Below are positions 9,201 to 15,739 of a stretch of DNA of 54,918 nucleotides, one piece after another (the stretch's first letter is position 1; every line of letters starts with the position of its first letter). Under the pieces are notes generated by a model, which was not told the DNA's origin, ran no database searches, and saw nothing but the letters and a program-made list of their open reading frames with translations. The position numbers and the translations under genes are program-made. Location of the stretch: assembly GCA_919902505.1 (NCBI GenBank), contig CAKKRE010000005.1:1-54918 (forward strand), in the 5' to 3' direction. This DNA comes from Nitrospiraceae bacterium (GTDB taxonomy: Bacteria; Nitrospirota; Nitrospiria; Nitrospirales; Nitrospiraceae).

Positions 9201-12200
9201 GGTACCTACACGTTCGATGTGGTGGTGACTGACAACGGTACGCCGGCATTGAGTGATCGAGAGACGATTACAGTGACTGTGAACGAAGTCAACCAAGCGC
9301 CGACCCTGCAGGCGATTCCGAATCAGACGGTGACCGCAGGCCAACTCTTGAGCTTCACCGCGGTCGGGTCAGATGCGGACATCCCGGCCAACGGGTTGAC
9401 CTACAGCTTGCAGGGGGTGGTTCCTGCGGGCGCAACTATCGATCCGACCACCGGGAACTTCACCTGGACGCCGACCAATGCGCAGGTCGGCCCTCAGAGC
9501 GTGACGGTGCGCGTCACGGACAACGACGTGCTCGCGCTGTTTGCTGAACAGGTCGTCTCGATCACGGTGAACGCGCAGCCGAACCAGGCGCCAGTGTTGA
9601 ACACGATCGGCAACCAGAGCGTGAATGAGGGCGAGCCGTTGACCTTTACGGCCACCGCCACGGATGCGGATATACCGGCCCAAGGGTTGACGTTTAGCCT
9701 GGAAGGCACGGTCCCAACCGGCGCAACCATCGATCCGACGACCGGCGTCTTCACCTGGACCCCGACCGAAGCGCAGGGCCCAGGCAGCTTCACCTTCGAT
9801 GTCGTCGTGACGGACAATGGCACGCCGATTCTGTCCGACCGCGAGACCATCACGGTGACGGTCGGCGAAGTCAATCAAGCGCCGGTGCTGAATCCCATCG
9901 GGAATCAGGCGGTGGATGAAGGGCAGCAGTTGACCATGAACGTCACGGCCCAAGATCCCGATGGTCCAGGCTTGACGACGTTCACCTTCACTCTCGAAAA
10001 CGGCGTCAGCGGGCAGGTGCCTCTCGGCGCCTCGATCGCTGCAGGGACGGGGCAACTCACCTGGACGCCCACGGAAGCGCAAGGCCCCGGTACCTACACG
10101 TTCGATGTGGTCGTCACGGACAATGGGACCCCGGCGTTGAATGATCGCGAAACGATCGTGGTCACGGTCGGCGAAGTGAATCAAGCTCCAACGCTGCAAG
10201 CCATTCCGAATCAGACCGTGACAGCAGGACAACTCCTCACCTTCGGGGCGGTGGGGGCCGATCCTGATATCCCGGCCAATGGTCTGACGTACAGCCTCGA
10301 TCTGTCGCTGCTCCCGCCCGGTTTCGGCACGTTGAATACGCCCACCATCGATCCAACGTCTGGAGTTTTCAATTGGACGCCGGCCGAAGGGCAGGTGGGG
10401 ACACATCAGATTACGGTACGGGTGACAGACAACGGGACCGGTGCGCTGTTTGCGGAACAACCAGTCCAAGTGACCGTGGCGATAGGCAATCAAGCGCCTG
10501 TTCTCTCATCCGTCGGCAACCGGACGGTGACGGTGGGGCAACAACTGACCTTCACGGCGACGGCGACGGATGCGGATGTGCCGGCGCAGTCACTGACATT
10601 CAGTCTGCAAGGCACACCTCCCTCTGGAGCGAGTATCACCACCGGCGGAGTCTTTACGTGGACTCCGGCGGCCGGGCAAGTGGGCGCGCATAGCGTGACG
10701 ATCCGTGTGACGGATAATGGCGCTCCGGCGCTCTTCGACGAGGAAACGATCACGATCACGGTGGCGGCGGAGTTGGCGGTCTCGTTCCAAGGTCTGGGAG
10801 ATCTGCCAGGCGGAACCACCGCTAGCTTTGCCGCTGGGATCTCAGCGGATGGAAACGTGGTCGTGGGTGTTGGGAATTACAACAATGGCTTCGCAGGCGA
10901 GGAAGCGTTTCGTTGGACAAGCGCAGCAGGAATTGTGGGTCTGGGAGATCTTCCTGGTAGTATCGTGAGCAGTTTCGCAAATGATGTGTCAGCGGATGGC
11001 GCGGTGGTGGTGGGCTCGAGTCAATCGGCAGCGGGACAAGAAGCGTTTCGCTGGACAGCCAGTGAAGGCATGGTCGGACTTGGTGATTTCGCAACTGGAT
11101 CATTCTCAAGTCAAGCGACCGCAGTATCCGCTGACGGATCTGTTGTCGTTGGGACTGGAGACCCGGGCCCAGGTCCCCTCAATGCGCAGGCGTTTCGGTG
11201 GACCAGTGCCACAGGACTTGTCGCGTTGGGAGCGCTTCCGAGCGGCGGTAGCCAAGGGAACGAAGCCTTTGACGTTTCTGCCGATGGGACGGTGATCGTA
11301 GGGAGGAGTTCCAACAGTTCGGGCGTGGGAACGGAAGCCTTCAGATGGACGAACGCCACCGGCATGGTGGGGCTCGGTGGTTTGCTGGGGGCTATTGTTG
11401 ATAGCGAGGCCCTCGCGGTGTCGGCTGATAGTACCGTGGTGGTCGGACTGGCACTTAACACGAATGGGCAGGATGAGGCCTTCCGATGGACGGCCAGCGG
11501 CGGGATGGTCGGACTCGGCATGCTTCCCGGAGATAACATTAGCGTTGCGTTTGAAGTCAGTGGCGATGGTTCTCTCGTCTTGGGAGTCAGCGGGTTTATC
11601 GGTGGAACGACAGCGACGAGCCAACCCTTTATCTGGGATGCTGTCAATGGCATGAGAAGCCTGACGAGTTTGCTTGCCGCTGATGTTGGATTGGGAACGT
11701 CATTGGCAGGCTGGGCGCTCAACAATGTCACGGGTGTATCGGTGGATGGGCGTGTGATTGTTGGTAATGGCACGAACCCGACCGGGCAGCGAGAGGCCTG
11801 GCGTGCGGTTTTACCGGCGGTGTTGCCGGTGAATGAAGCGCCCCTATTGAGTCCGATCGGCAACCAGAACGTGAACGAAGGCGCGACGCTGACCTTCACG
11901 GCCTCGGCCACGGATTCGAGTCCGTACCAGAGTTTGACCTTCATCCTGCAGGGGACCATCCCGGCTGGGGCGGCCATCAATCCCACCACCGGTGTCTTTA
12001 CTTGGATGCCGACGGAAGCGCAGGGACCTGGGACGTACACGTTCGATGTGGCTGTCCGAGACAATAGTGCGAACTCGCTCAGCGACAGTGAAACGATCAC
12101 GGTCACGGTGAATGAGATCAATCAGGCGCCGACCTTGGCAACGATCCCGAATCAAATTGTCACGGCGGGGCAGCTGCTCATCTTCACGGCTGCCGGTGGC

Positions 12201-13952
12201 GATGCGGATCTGCCTGCCAACACGCTGACGTACAGCCTTGAAGGAACCGTCCCTGTGGGGGCCGCGATTAATCCGACAACGGGTGAGGTATCGTGGACGC
12301 CGACCTTCGGCCAAGTCGGCTCGCACAACGTCACCGTACGAGTCATGGACGATGGGACGCCGAACCTGTTCGCAGAACAGGTTGTCACAATTACCGTGGC
12401 CGCAAGCAATGTCGCCCCCGTGCTCACTCTCATCGGCGATCAGGCCGTAACGGAAGGACAACTCGTCACGTTCTTCGCGAGCGCGACGGATGCCGACGTG
12501 CCGGCGCAGACACTGACATTCAGTCTGCAGGGCACCTTGCCTTCTGGGGCAAGCATCGATCCGCAGACGGGTCAATTCGCCTGGATCACGTCAGCCGGTC
12601 AAGCCGGTGGCTACTCGCTCACGATCCGTGTGACGGATAATGGTGCTCCGGCGCTCTTCAGCGAGCAGGCCGTCAATGTGACGGTGTTGTCCAATGCGGC
12701 TTCCTTCCAAGGCCTGGGCGATCTTCCAGGCGGGATCTTCTCGAGCCGGCCGTTCGGTGTCTCAGGGAATGGCGCCGTGGTCGTCGGAGAAAGCGAGGGA
12801 GCGTCAGGCCCTGAATCCTTCCGCTGGACGGTCGGCGGCGGGATCGAAAATTTCTCGACGGTGGTGGGAGTTCCTGTGACTGCGCGAGCGGCCTCGCTCG
12901 ATGGCTCGGTGATCGTCGGAGACAGTTCAGTCGGCGTGTTCCGTTGGAGCCAAACGGGCGGGATTCAGACCATTGTCGGTAATACGAGCGCATACTCCGG
13001 CAATGCCGTGTCGTCTGACGGATTGGTGGTGGTCGGCAAAGGCCAAGTGAATATCTTCACGCCTCAAGGCGCCTTCCGCTGGACCGCAGCGACCGGTGCA
13101 GTACGGCTGGATAGCCTGGCTGGGTACGCCGATGGCGAAGCCTTCGGCATTTCCGCGGGTGGCAACGTCATTGTGGGGGCAAACTACCCATTTTTCGGCA
13201 GCCAAGAAGCCCAGGCCGTGCGATGGGTCGCGGATGGGCTCGGTGGATTTACGGTCGAGGGGTTGGGCGATCTCCCGGGCGGCAACGTCTTCAGCCGTGC
13301 GCTGGCTGTGTCGTCGGATGGATCGGTGATCGTGGGCGTCAGCGAATCGGATCTCGGGATGGAAGTGTTCCGTTGGACCGTCACTGGAGGGATGCAGGGG
13401 CTTGGCATCCAAGCCGATGCTGTCTCGGTGAGTGCGGATGGTTCGACTGTGCTGGCCGGACAAGACATCTGGGATGAAAACAACGGGGCTCGAAACCTCG
13501 AGTCCGTGATGAGCCAGTTGGGCGTGCCGGACTTGGCTGGTTGGAGCGGGTTGATGGGCCTGGTCATGACCGGCGACGGCCGGACGATCGTCGGGACCGG
13601 CACGAACCCGCTGGGTGATCAAGAGGCCTGGCGCGCGGTGTTGCCGGAGAATCTGTTCGCGCCGCAGTACGCGGGGTCCACGAGTTTCAGTGGGCAGGCG
13701 GACAATCCGTTGACCTTCCGTCTCAATCTCTTCGCACCGGACGTCAGCGATCAGGACAGTGCGACACAGCAGTTCCAGGTTCGACTCATCGGGAACGTTC
13801 CGGCGGGCGCGACGCTCGACCCATTCGGATTCTTTTCCTGGACGCCGACCACGAGCGACATCGGGGTCCATCAGTTGACGGTGCGCCTCTACGACAACGG
13901 CGTGCCGAGCCGGTTCAGCGAGTTTCAAATCGACGTGACCGTGACGGCGTAG
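3219..13952 (+). CDS. Giant LEPR-XLL-type surface protein with Ig/cadherin-like, Calx-beta and HAF repeats
   Basis: The product is 3577 residues. Residues 1-55 are very basic and not a normal signal peptide. Residues 60-73 (LEPLEARLLLAADL) match the LEPR-XLL motif found at the N-terminus of giant bacterial surface proteins. Then come a CARDB domain (about 72-185), a beta-rich stretch, and about 21 putative-Ig/cadherin-like repeats of ~97 residues with the signature NQAPVLNPIGNQTVDEG near the start and TWTPTEAQGPGTY near the middle. One true cadherin-like repeat (nt ~7735-8040), one Calx-beta domain (nt ~8043-8398) and two HAF-repeat blocks interrupt the series. No RTX glycine repeats, LPXTG or PEP-CTERM tail is visible. 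The start has AAGGAG 7 nt upstream. I infer an exported adhesin or matrix protein. The same-strand genes after it encode adaptors, a protease, a SecA-like ATPase and TolC, its probable exporter. Confidence 0.9.
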   Translation: MRDALFFSKLRVLLCGWRWKHHRRASWLKARLRHLRHRLQQSSRTITLKTAPPRSSPFLLEPLEARLLLAADLTGVVQSAALIDPAVPTNSASAVVQVQNIGNQRVNQSQVGVYASLDSVLDSSDLLLGTANTDRVNAGASKNVTVNLTLSSTLNPVPYTLLSKFDNANAITESSESNNVAIGGTINGTWKFGAVPGRAGNTTLTLSDADGTRVTFSLSGPGTGEVIKDGSTWDVKITGTTASSVVTILTNSGGNGRVTLNDVHVFGPLSTFLAATTDLTGTLAIDGPVNIPGLLPGTITLGSIQGGTIAVPSVEALTILGSTTNAKIYVGATLGQDGQPGGTGANADMYGAGSIGLFTVTGAMSGTSVRVGIDPVDGAYSNGNDTLIGGTSSSIGGIVIGGALSADTRFYAGRFPTQYLNGLTLKPTAGDVHFVSNFSGPALTASLQQDTGSSASDQLTSNPAITGSLTDPQGIATFLAGFGATPTVNVLSDRQPDGSFSFTQVRLEQINGAPLTDGTYVLKLQATDTAGNSTQISVPFTLDTQVSVLTFDLAAASDTAPLGDQQTTNDVVTLIGQTEALATVHLLETGATTQADASGNFSFTNVALNLGANTFTVRATDAAGNQRTESRTITRVAAGNNAPVLNAIGPQTVNEGATLTFTATASDPNAGQTVTFSLENGATGQVPVGASIDPVTGAFTWTPTEAQGPGTFTFDVVVTDTGSPNLTDRETITVTVNEVNLAPVVTAVADQTLDEGTTLALTLTATDTDLPANQLTWSLTTAPAGASIDLVTGVLTWTPTEAQGPGSYSITARATDNGSPILFGETTFTVTVNEVNLVPVLTVPVAVSGDEQTLLTFAATATDADLLANQLTFSLQGTVPAGASIDPTTGAFTWTPTETQGPGTYNVTVRVTDNGSPSLFSEQAVQLTVNEVNLAPTLAAIPTQTVTAGQLLTFTAVSSDADLPANTLTYGLQGTIPTGASIDPSTGVFTWIPTAGQVGAHSLIVRVTDNGTPGLFAEQAVAIMVEAQPNQAPVLNPIGNQTVDELTELRFTISGSDVDVPAQTLVFSATGLPIGASFDSATREFAWTPTEAQGHGTYDVTFSVTDGIVTTTETVTITVNEVNSAPTLDPIGNRTIDEGTELRFTLSASDTDLPIQALIYGASGLPTGATFNTATREFAWTPSEGQGPGTYDITFSVTDSFATASETITITVNEVNVAPVLEPIGNKSVIEETELRFTIGGSDVDVPAQTLVYSATGLPAGATFDPATREFVWTPTDTQGPNTYDVIFSVTDGVVTTSELITITVTEVNQAPVLNPIGNQNANEGQPLTFTAIATDADVPTQPLTFSLENGVGGAVPVGATINPTTGAFSWTPTEAQGPGSYTFDVVVMDNGTPNLSDRETITVTVAEVNQAPTLTVPAAVSGDEQSLLTFTATATDADLPTNSLTFSLQGTVPAGASIDPVTGVFTWTPTEAQGPGIYNITVRVTDDGSPSLFSEQTVQLTIGDVNQTPTFTSSPTVSVQENQMQVITVTASDADVPVQPLIYSPAGGADAALFAITSGGLLSFVTAPNFEAPSDANLDNVYEVTVQVSDGAGGIATQTVNVTVTNVTENIPTLSINDVTLVEGTSLSGTTAFNFTVALSEAINETVTVRVATVDNGATAASGDYTPVPLTTLTFGPNQTEQTVTVQVRQDDLVEGDEQFVVQLSNATNATIVDSQGLGTITNDDAVNQPPALNLIGNQTIDEGQPLTFTATATDADSPANTLTFTLENGAGGSIPAGASIDPTTGVFTWTPTEAQGPGTYTFDVVVSDGTLSDSEPITVTVGEVNQAPTLSAIPNQTVTVGQTITFTAVGTDADLPSNALTYSLEGLFSAGATIDPATGVFTWTPTAAQVGGPHGFTVRVTDNGTPNLFAEQIVQVTVEPTPNQSPVLNPIGNQTIDEGQQLTFVANATDPDGLATFTFSLDNGLSGQVPLGASIAGGTGQLTWTPTEAQGSGTYTFDVVVTDNGTPALSDRETITVTVNEVNQAPTLQAIPNQTVTAGQLLSFTAVGSDADIPANGLTYSLQGVVPAGATIDPTTGNFTWTPTNAQVGPQSVTVRVTDNDVLALFAEQVVSITVNAQPNQAPVLNTIGNQSVNEGEPLTFTATATDADIPAQGLTFSLEGTVPTGATIDPTTGVFTWTPTEAQGPGSFTFDVVVTDNGTPILSDRETITVTVGEVNQAPVLNPIGNQAVDEGQQLTMNVTAQDPDGPGLTTFTFTLENGVSGQVPLGASIAAGTGQLTWTPTEAQGPGTYTFDVVVTDNGTPALNDRETIVVTVGEVNQAPTLQAIPNQTVTAGQLLTFGAVGADPDIPANGLTYSLDLSLLPPGFGTLNTPTIDPTSGVFNWTPAEGQVGTHQITVRVTDNGTGALFAEQPVQVTVAIGNQAPVLSSVGNRTVTVGQQLTFTATATDADVPAQSLTFSLQGTPPSGASITTGGVFTWTPAAGQVGAHSVTIRVTDNGAPALFDEETITITVAAELAVSFQGLGDLPGGTTASFAAGISADGNVVVGVGNYNNGFAGEEAFRWTSAAGIVGLGDLPGSIVSSFANDVSADGAVVVGSSQSAAGQEAFRWTASEGMVGLGDFATGSFSSQATAVSADGSVVVGTGDPGPGPLNAQAFRWTSATGLVALGALPSGGSQGNEAFDVSADGTVIVGRSSNSSGVGTEAFRWTNATGMVGLGGLLGAIVDSEALAVSADSTVVVGLALNTNGQDEAFRWTASGGMVGLGMLPGDNISVAFEVSGDGSLVLGVSGFIGGTTATSQPFIWDAVNGMRSLTSLLAADVGLGTSLAGWALNNVTGVSVDGRVIVGNGTNPTGQREAWRAVLPAVLPVNEAPLLSPIGNQNVNEGATLTFTASATDSSPYQSLTFILQGTIPAGAAINPTTGVFTWMPTEAQGPGTYTFDVAVRDNSANSLSDSETITVTVNEINQAPTLATIPNQIVTAGQLLIFTAAGGDADLPANTLTYSLEGTVPVGAAINPTTGEVSWTPTFGQVGSHNVTVRVMDDGTPNLFAEQVVTITVAASNVAPVLTLIGDQAVTEGQLVTFFASATDADVPAQTLTFSLQGTLPSGASIDPQTGQFAWITSAGQAGGYSLTIRVTDNGAPALFSEQAVNVTVLSNAASFQGLGDLPGGIFSSRPFGVSGNGAVVVGESEGASGPESFRWTVGGGIENFSTVVGVPVTARAASLDGSVIVGDSSVGVFRWSQTGGIQTIVGNTSAYSGNAVSSDGLVVVGKGQVNIFTPQGAFRWTAATGAVRLDSLAGYADGEAFGISAGGNVIVGANYPFFGSQEAQAVRWVADGLGGFTVEGLGDLPGGNVFSRALAVSSDGSVIVGVSESDLGMEVFRWTVTGGMQGLGIQADAVSVSADGSTVLAGQDIWDENNGARNLESVMSQLGVPDLAGWSGLMGLVMTGDGRTIVGTGTNPLGDQEAWRAVLPENLFAPQYAGSTSFSGQADNPLTFRLNLFAPDVSDQDSATQQFQVRLIGNVPAGATLDPFGFFSWTPTTSDIGVHQLTVRLYDNGVPSRFSEFQIDVTVTA
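5138..10778 (+). repeat. Tandem Ig/cadherin-like coding repeats, ~290-300 bp period
   Basis: Eighteen in-frame units begin near 5138, 5436, 5724, 6012, 6304, 6580, 6860, 7141, 7444, 7735, 8401, 8698, 8990, 9291, 9583, 9874, 10180 and 10486, with the Calx-beta domain between units 10 and 11. Four further units lie at about 11832, 12118, 12409 and 13660. Units 13-14 and 16-17 are nearly identical at DNA level over long stretches (compare 9128-9230 with 10015-10115), which points to recent block duplication. Confidence 0.85.
10779..11830 (+). repeat. HAF repeat block 1 (inside the giant protein)
   Basis: The block has seven or so units of about 45-50 residues with the pattern GLGDLPGG-x-AxxxSADGxVVVG-x-EAFRWT. 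It matches the HAF extracellular repeat family, named from a His-Ala-Phe motif. It ends with EAWRAVLP, as does block 2. Such repeats are expected to form a beta-propeller-like fold; that is family knowledge, not seen here. Confidence 0.8.
12703..13655 (+). repeat. HAF repeat block 2 (inside the giant protein)
   Basis: A second set of HAF units begins with FQGLGDLPGG and ends with GTNPLGDQEAWRAVLP. It is paralogous to block 1 over its whole length, including the ending, so the block seems to have been copied as one module together with the flanking Ig-like repeats. Confidence 0.78.
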
Positions 13953-13976
13953 CGCCGCACGACAAGGAGGTGTGAG

Positions 13977-14342
13977 ATGTCAGAGCCATCCACGAACGGA
14001 CAGGCCAAGCCGCAAACGGAGGTGCAGCCTCCCACCATTCGATGGGACGCGAGCACGATCAAAAACTCCTACGCCAACGTGTGCAATGTGTCGAGCACGC
14101 AGGAGGAAGTCGTGCTGAACTTCGGCCTAAACCAGGCCTGGGAGCGGGAATCGCGCGACGTGCAGGTGCAGTTGACGAACCGCATCATTCTGAGTCCGTT
14201 CGCCGCCAAGCGCCTTTCCATGCTGCTGCCGGCGGTGATGCAGCAATACGAAGCGCGGTATGGTCCGATCCATTTGACCGTGGCGCGATCGGAACCGGCG
14301 CCGTCGGCTGCCGGCGCGCCAAAACCGCATGCGGTGAAGTAA
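13977..14342 (+). CDS. DUF3467 protein, first copy
   Basis: The 121-residue protein carries the DUF3467 signature: an N-terminal flexible part, strands around SYANVCNVSSTQEEVVLNFG, then RIILSPFAAKRL followed by a helix ending QQYEARYG. The family's function is not established. The start codon has AAGGAGGTG directly upstream and lies 24 bp after the stop of the giant gene, so the two genes are surely co-transcribed. Small size, cytosolic character (no signal or membrane helix) and position between the giant substrate and the export genes suggest a chaperone or targeting factor. The strands-then-helix layout recalls SecB-like small chaperones, but that is my inference. A paralogue lies at 15356-15739. 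Confidence 0.85.
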   Translation: MSEPSTNGQAKPQTEVQPPTIRWDASTIKNSYANVCNVSSTQEEVVLNFGLNQAWERESRDVQVQLTNRIILSPFAAKRLSMLLPAVMQQYEARYGPIHLTVARSEPAPSAAGAPKPHAVK

Positions 14343-14470
14343 TCCTCGCCGTGAATGAAAGACGTGAAGCGCCTATCGTGAGATGGAGGATGGGAATCGG
14401 AAGACGGGACGCGTGAGGCGGCACGTGTCTGTCGGGCCAGCAGTTTGCGAGCATTGAGAGAAGCGTGGGG

Positions 14471-14941
14471 CTAACTGTTGCGCGTGTTTTGCTTTTTGGT
14501 CCTGCGGTGTGTGGGAGTGCTGGTGGAGACGGGTATGAACAAAGCAGGAGAAACTCCAAATCGTGCGGCGAGCCGGGTAATTTGGCGGACGTTCAAGTCG
14601 CGCTTGCCCGACAGGATCTCCGACACGACGCCCTGGCTGCCGATCTCAGGCATGTCCGTTTGTGCGAGCTCGTGCTCCTCCATCAGGCTGCGGAGAATGT
14701 CCGGCCCAGAGGCATCAGGCATGGCGACATGGGTGTCCTCATAGGCCTCGATAGAGAGGGCCAAGGTTTCAGCCAAGTCGGCGAGGGGATGGGTTTCCTG
14801 TTGACCGATTTCGTCCAGAATGGCATCGAGGACGGCCACAGCTCGGTCGTATTCCGCCTTGGTATGCAACCGGCCCAAGGGAATTCTTTGCCGAATGCGG
14901 CAGTAGTCGGCATTCACGTCATGGATGTATTTGGCGAGCAT
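14471..14941 (-). CDS. higA: HigA-type antitoxin
   Basis: The 156-residue protein ends in a helix-turn-helix domain (EEHELAQTDMPEIGSQGVVS, then EILSGKRDLNVRQITRLAAR), typical of HigA antitoxins that bind DNA and neutralise a HigB toxin. The N-terminal half (KAEYDRAVAVLDAILDEIG) also matches HigA of the long form. It starts 3 bp after the toxin stop codon, so toxin and antitoxin are one transcript in the usual higB-higA order. It lies opposite to the surrounding export genes and separates the two DUF3467 copies. The palindrome at 15244-15258 is its likely binding site. Confidence 0.88.
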   Translation of the reverse strand: MLAKYIHDVNADYCRIRQRIPLGRLHTKAEYDRAVAVLDAILDEIGQQETHPLADLAETLALSIEAYEDTHVAMPDASGPDILRSLMEEHELAQTDMPEIGSQGVVSEILSGKRDLNVRQITRLAARFGVSPALFIPVSTSTPTHRRTKKQNTRNS

Positions 14942-14944
14942 GAA

Positions 14945-15232
14945 TCAGGTCCTCCAGGCGCCTCGGTCGTACTCGGCGTGTGTCAGCACGTGCCGGATGT
15001 ACACTTTCTGCCGGTTGTAATGGATGGCCACGATGAGCCGGAACTTATTGCCTCCGATATTAAAGACGGTGAATCGGCCCACCTGATCGGCCGAGGGGAA
15101 CGTGACCCGCAGACCGGCGAAGGAACCATAGGTGGTCTTTCGAACGATCGTAAACCAGTGGCGCAGGGGAGTCCGCGCATCCGGATGTGTCCGCGCGAAT
15201 TCGACCAGTCTCCTTCGCGTGATGATGTGCAC
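14945..15232 (-). CDS. higB: HigB-type mRNA-cleaving toxin
   Basis: The 95-residue protein belongs to the HigB_toxin family (RelE-like fold): it begins MHIITRRRLVEFARTHPDA, and has the central RFTVFNIGGNKFRLI and the C-terminal HYNRQKVYIRHVLTHAEYD, the typical HigB pattern. HigB cleaves mRNA on the ribosome. I place the start at GTG 15232 because the family begins with HII and because a TTGACA-N17-TATTCT promoter ends 6 nt before this codon. A TTG at 15250 would lie inside the promoter spacer. The transcript is therefore probably leaderless or nearly so. The higA antitoxin follows. Confidence 0.87.
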   Translation of the reverse strand: MHIITRRRLVEFARTHPDARTPLRHWFTIVRKTTYGSFAGLRVTFPSADQVGRFTVFNIGGNKFRLIVAIHYNRQKVYIRHVLTHAEYDRGAWRT

Positions 15233-15238
15233 AAGCCG

Positions 15239-15267
15239 AGAATATCTCAATGTGAGATTGATGTCAA
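15239..15267 (-). promoter_or_regulatory. higBA promoter with palindromic operator in the spacer
   Basis: Read on the minus strand, TTGACA (15262-15267) is followed after 17 bp by TATTCT (15239-15244). The spacer contains the perfect palindrome ATCTCA-ATG-TGAGAT (15244-15258 on the plus strand). The start codon GTG is 6 nt downstream. This is the arrangement expected for autorepression by HigA. Confidence 0.65.
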
Positions 15268-15355
15268 GCGGGGTGGACGAGCCGATTCGCTGTGTTAGGG
15301 GAGCGGTCGACTGGACCGCACTTGAGAAGACCTTGCAGAATAAGTGGAGGTGCTG

Positions 15356-15739
15356 ATGACGAACTCACAGACGGGTGGCAGCGACCAGGCGCAGGCGAAA
15401 ACCGACCAACGGCGGATTCTGGTGGATGCAGCCGGCGCGGCGACAAACTATTCCAATAGCTGCCACGTGGCGAGCACGAAGGAAGAGATCGTCCTCAATT
15501 TTGGATTGAATCAAGCTTGGGATCAGAATCAGGCGGACCTGCGTGTGCAGGTGACGAATCGCATCATCCTCAGCCCCTTCGCCGCCAAGCGGTTGGCCCT
15601 GCTCCTGGGGGCGGTGGTGCAGCAGTATGAACGGCAGTTCGGCGCGCTGGATCAGGGCGGACCTGCGGCCGGTTCGCCCCCTTCTGTCGAGAAGGGGAGT
15701 GAACGCCTGTCGGCCAACGGCGGAGACTTTGCAACATGA
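15356..15739 (+). CDS. DUF3467 protein, second copy
   Basis: This 127-residue protein is a paralogue of the one at 13977-14342. It shares SxEEIVLNFGLNQAWD, VQVTNRIILSP and FAAKRLALLL with a QQYERQFG helix end. N- and C-terminal tails are diverged and look disordered. I use ATG 15356 (GGAGG 5 nt upstream) rather than GTG 15344. Its last codons overlap the next gene by 4 bp (ATGA), so translation is coupled to the GAF-HlyD gene. Two copies of a small cytosolic protein in one export locus could be a hetero-oligomeric chaperone or two substrate-specific forms; neither is shown. Confidence 0.85.
   Translation: MTNSQTGGSDQAQAKTDQRRILVDAAGAATNYSNSCHVASTKEEIVLNFGLNQAWDQNQADLRVQVTNRIILSPFAAKRLALLLGAVVQQYERQFGALDQGGPAAGSPPSVEKGSERLSANGGDFAT

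Noticed and set aside
5138-10778. CRISPR-like periodicity in the repeat region
   Set aside because: The ~290-bp period is translated in frame as protein domains, and there are no short identical repeats with unique spacers.
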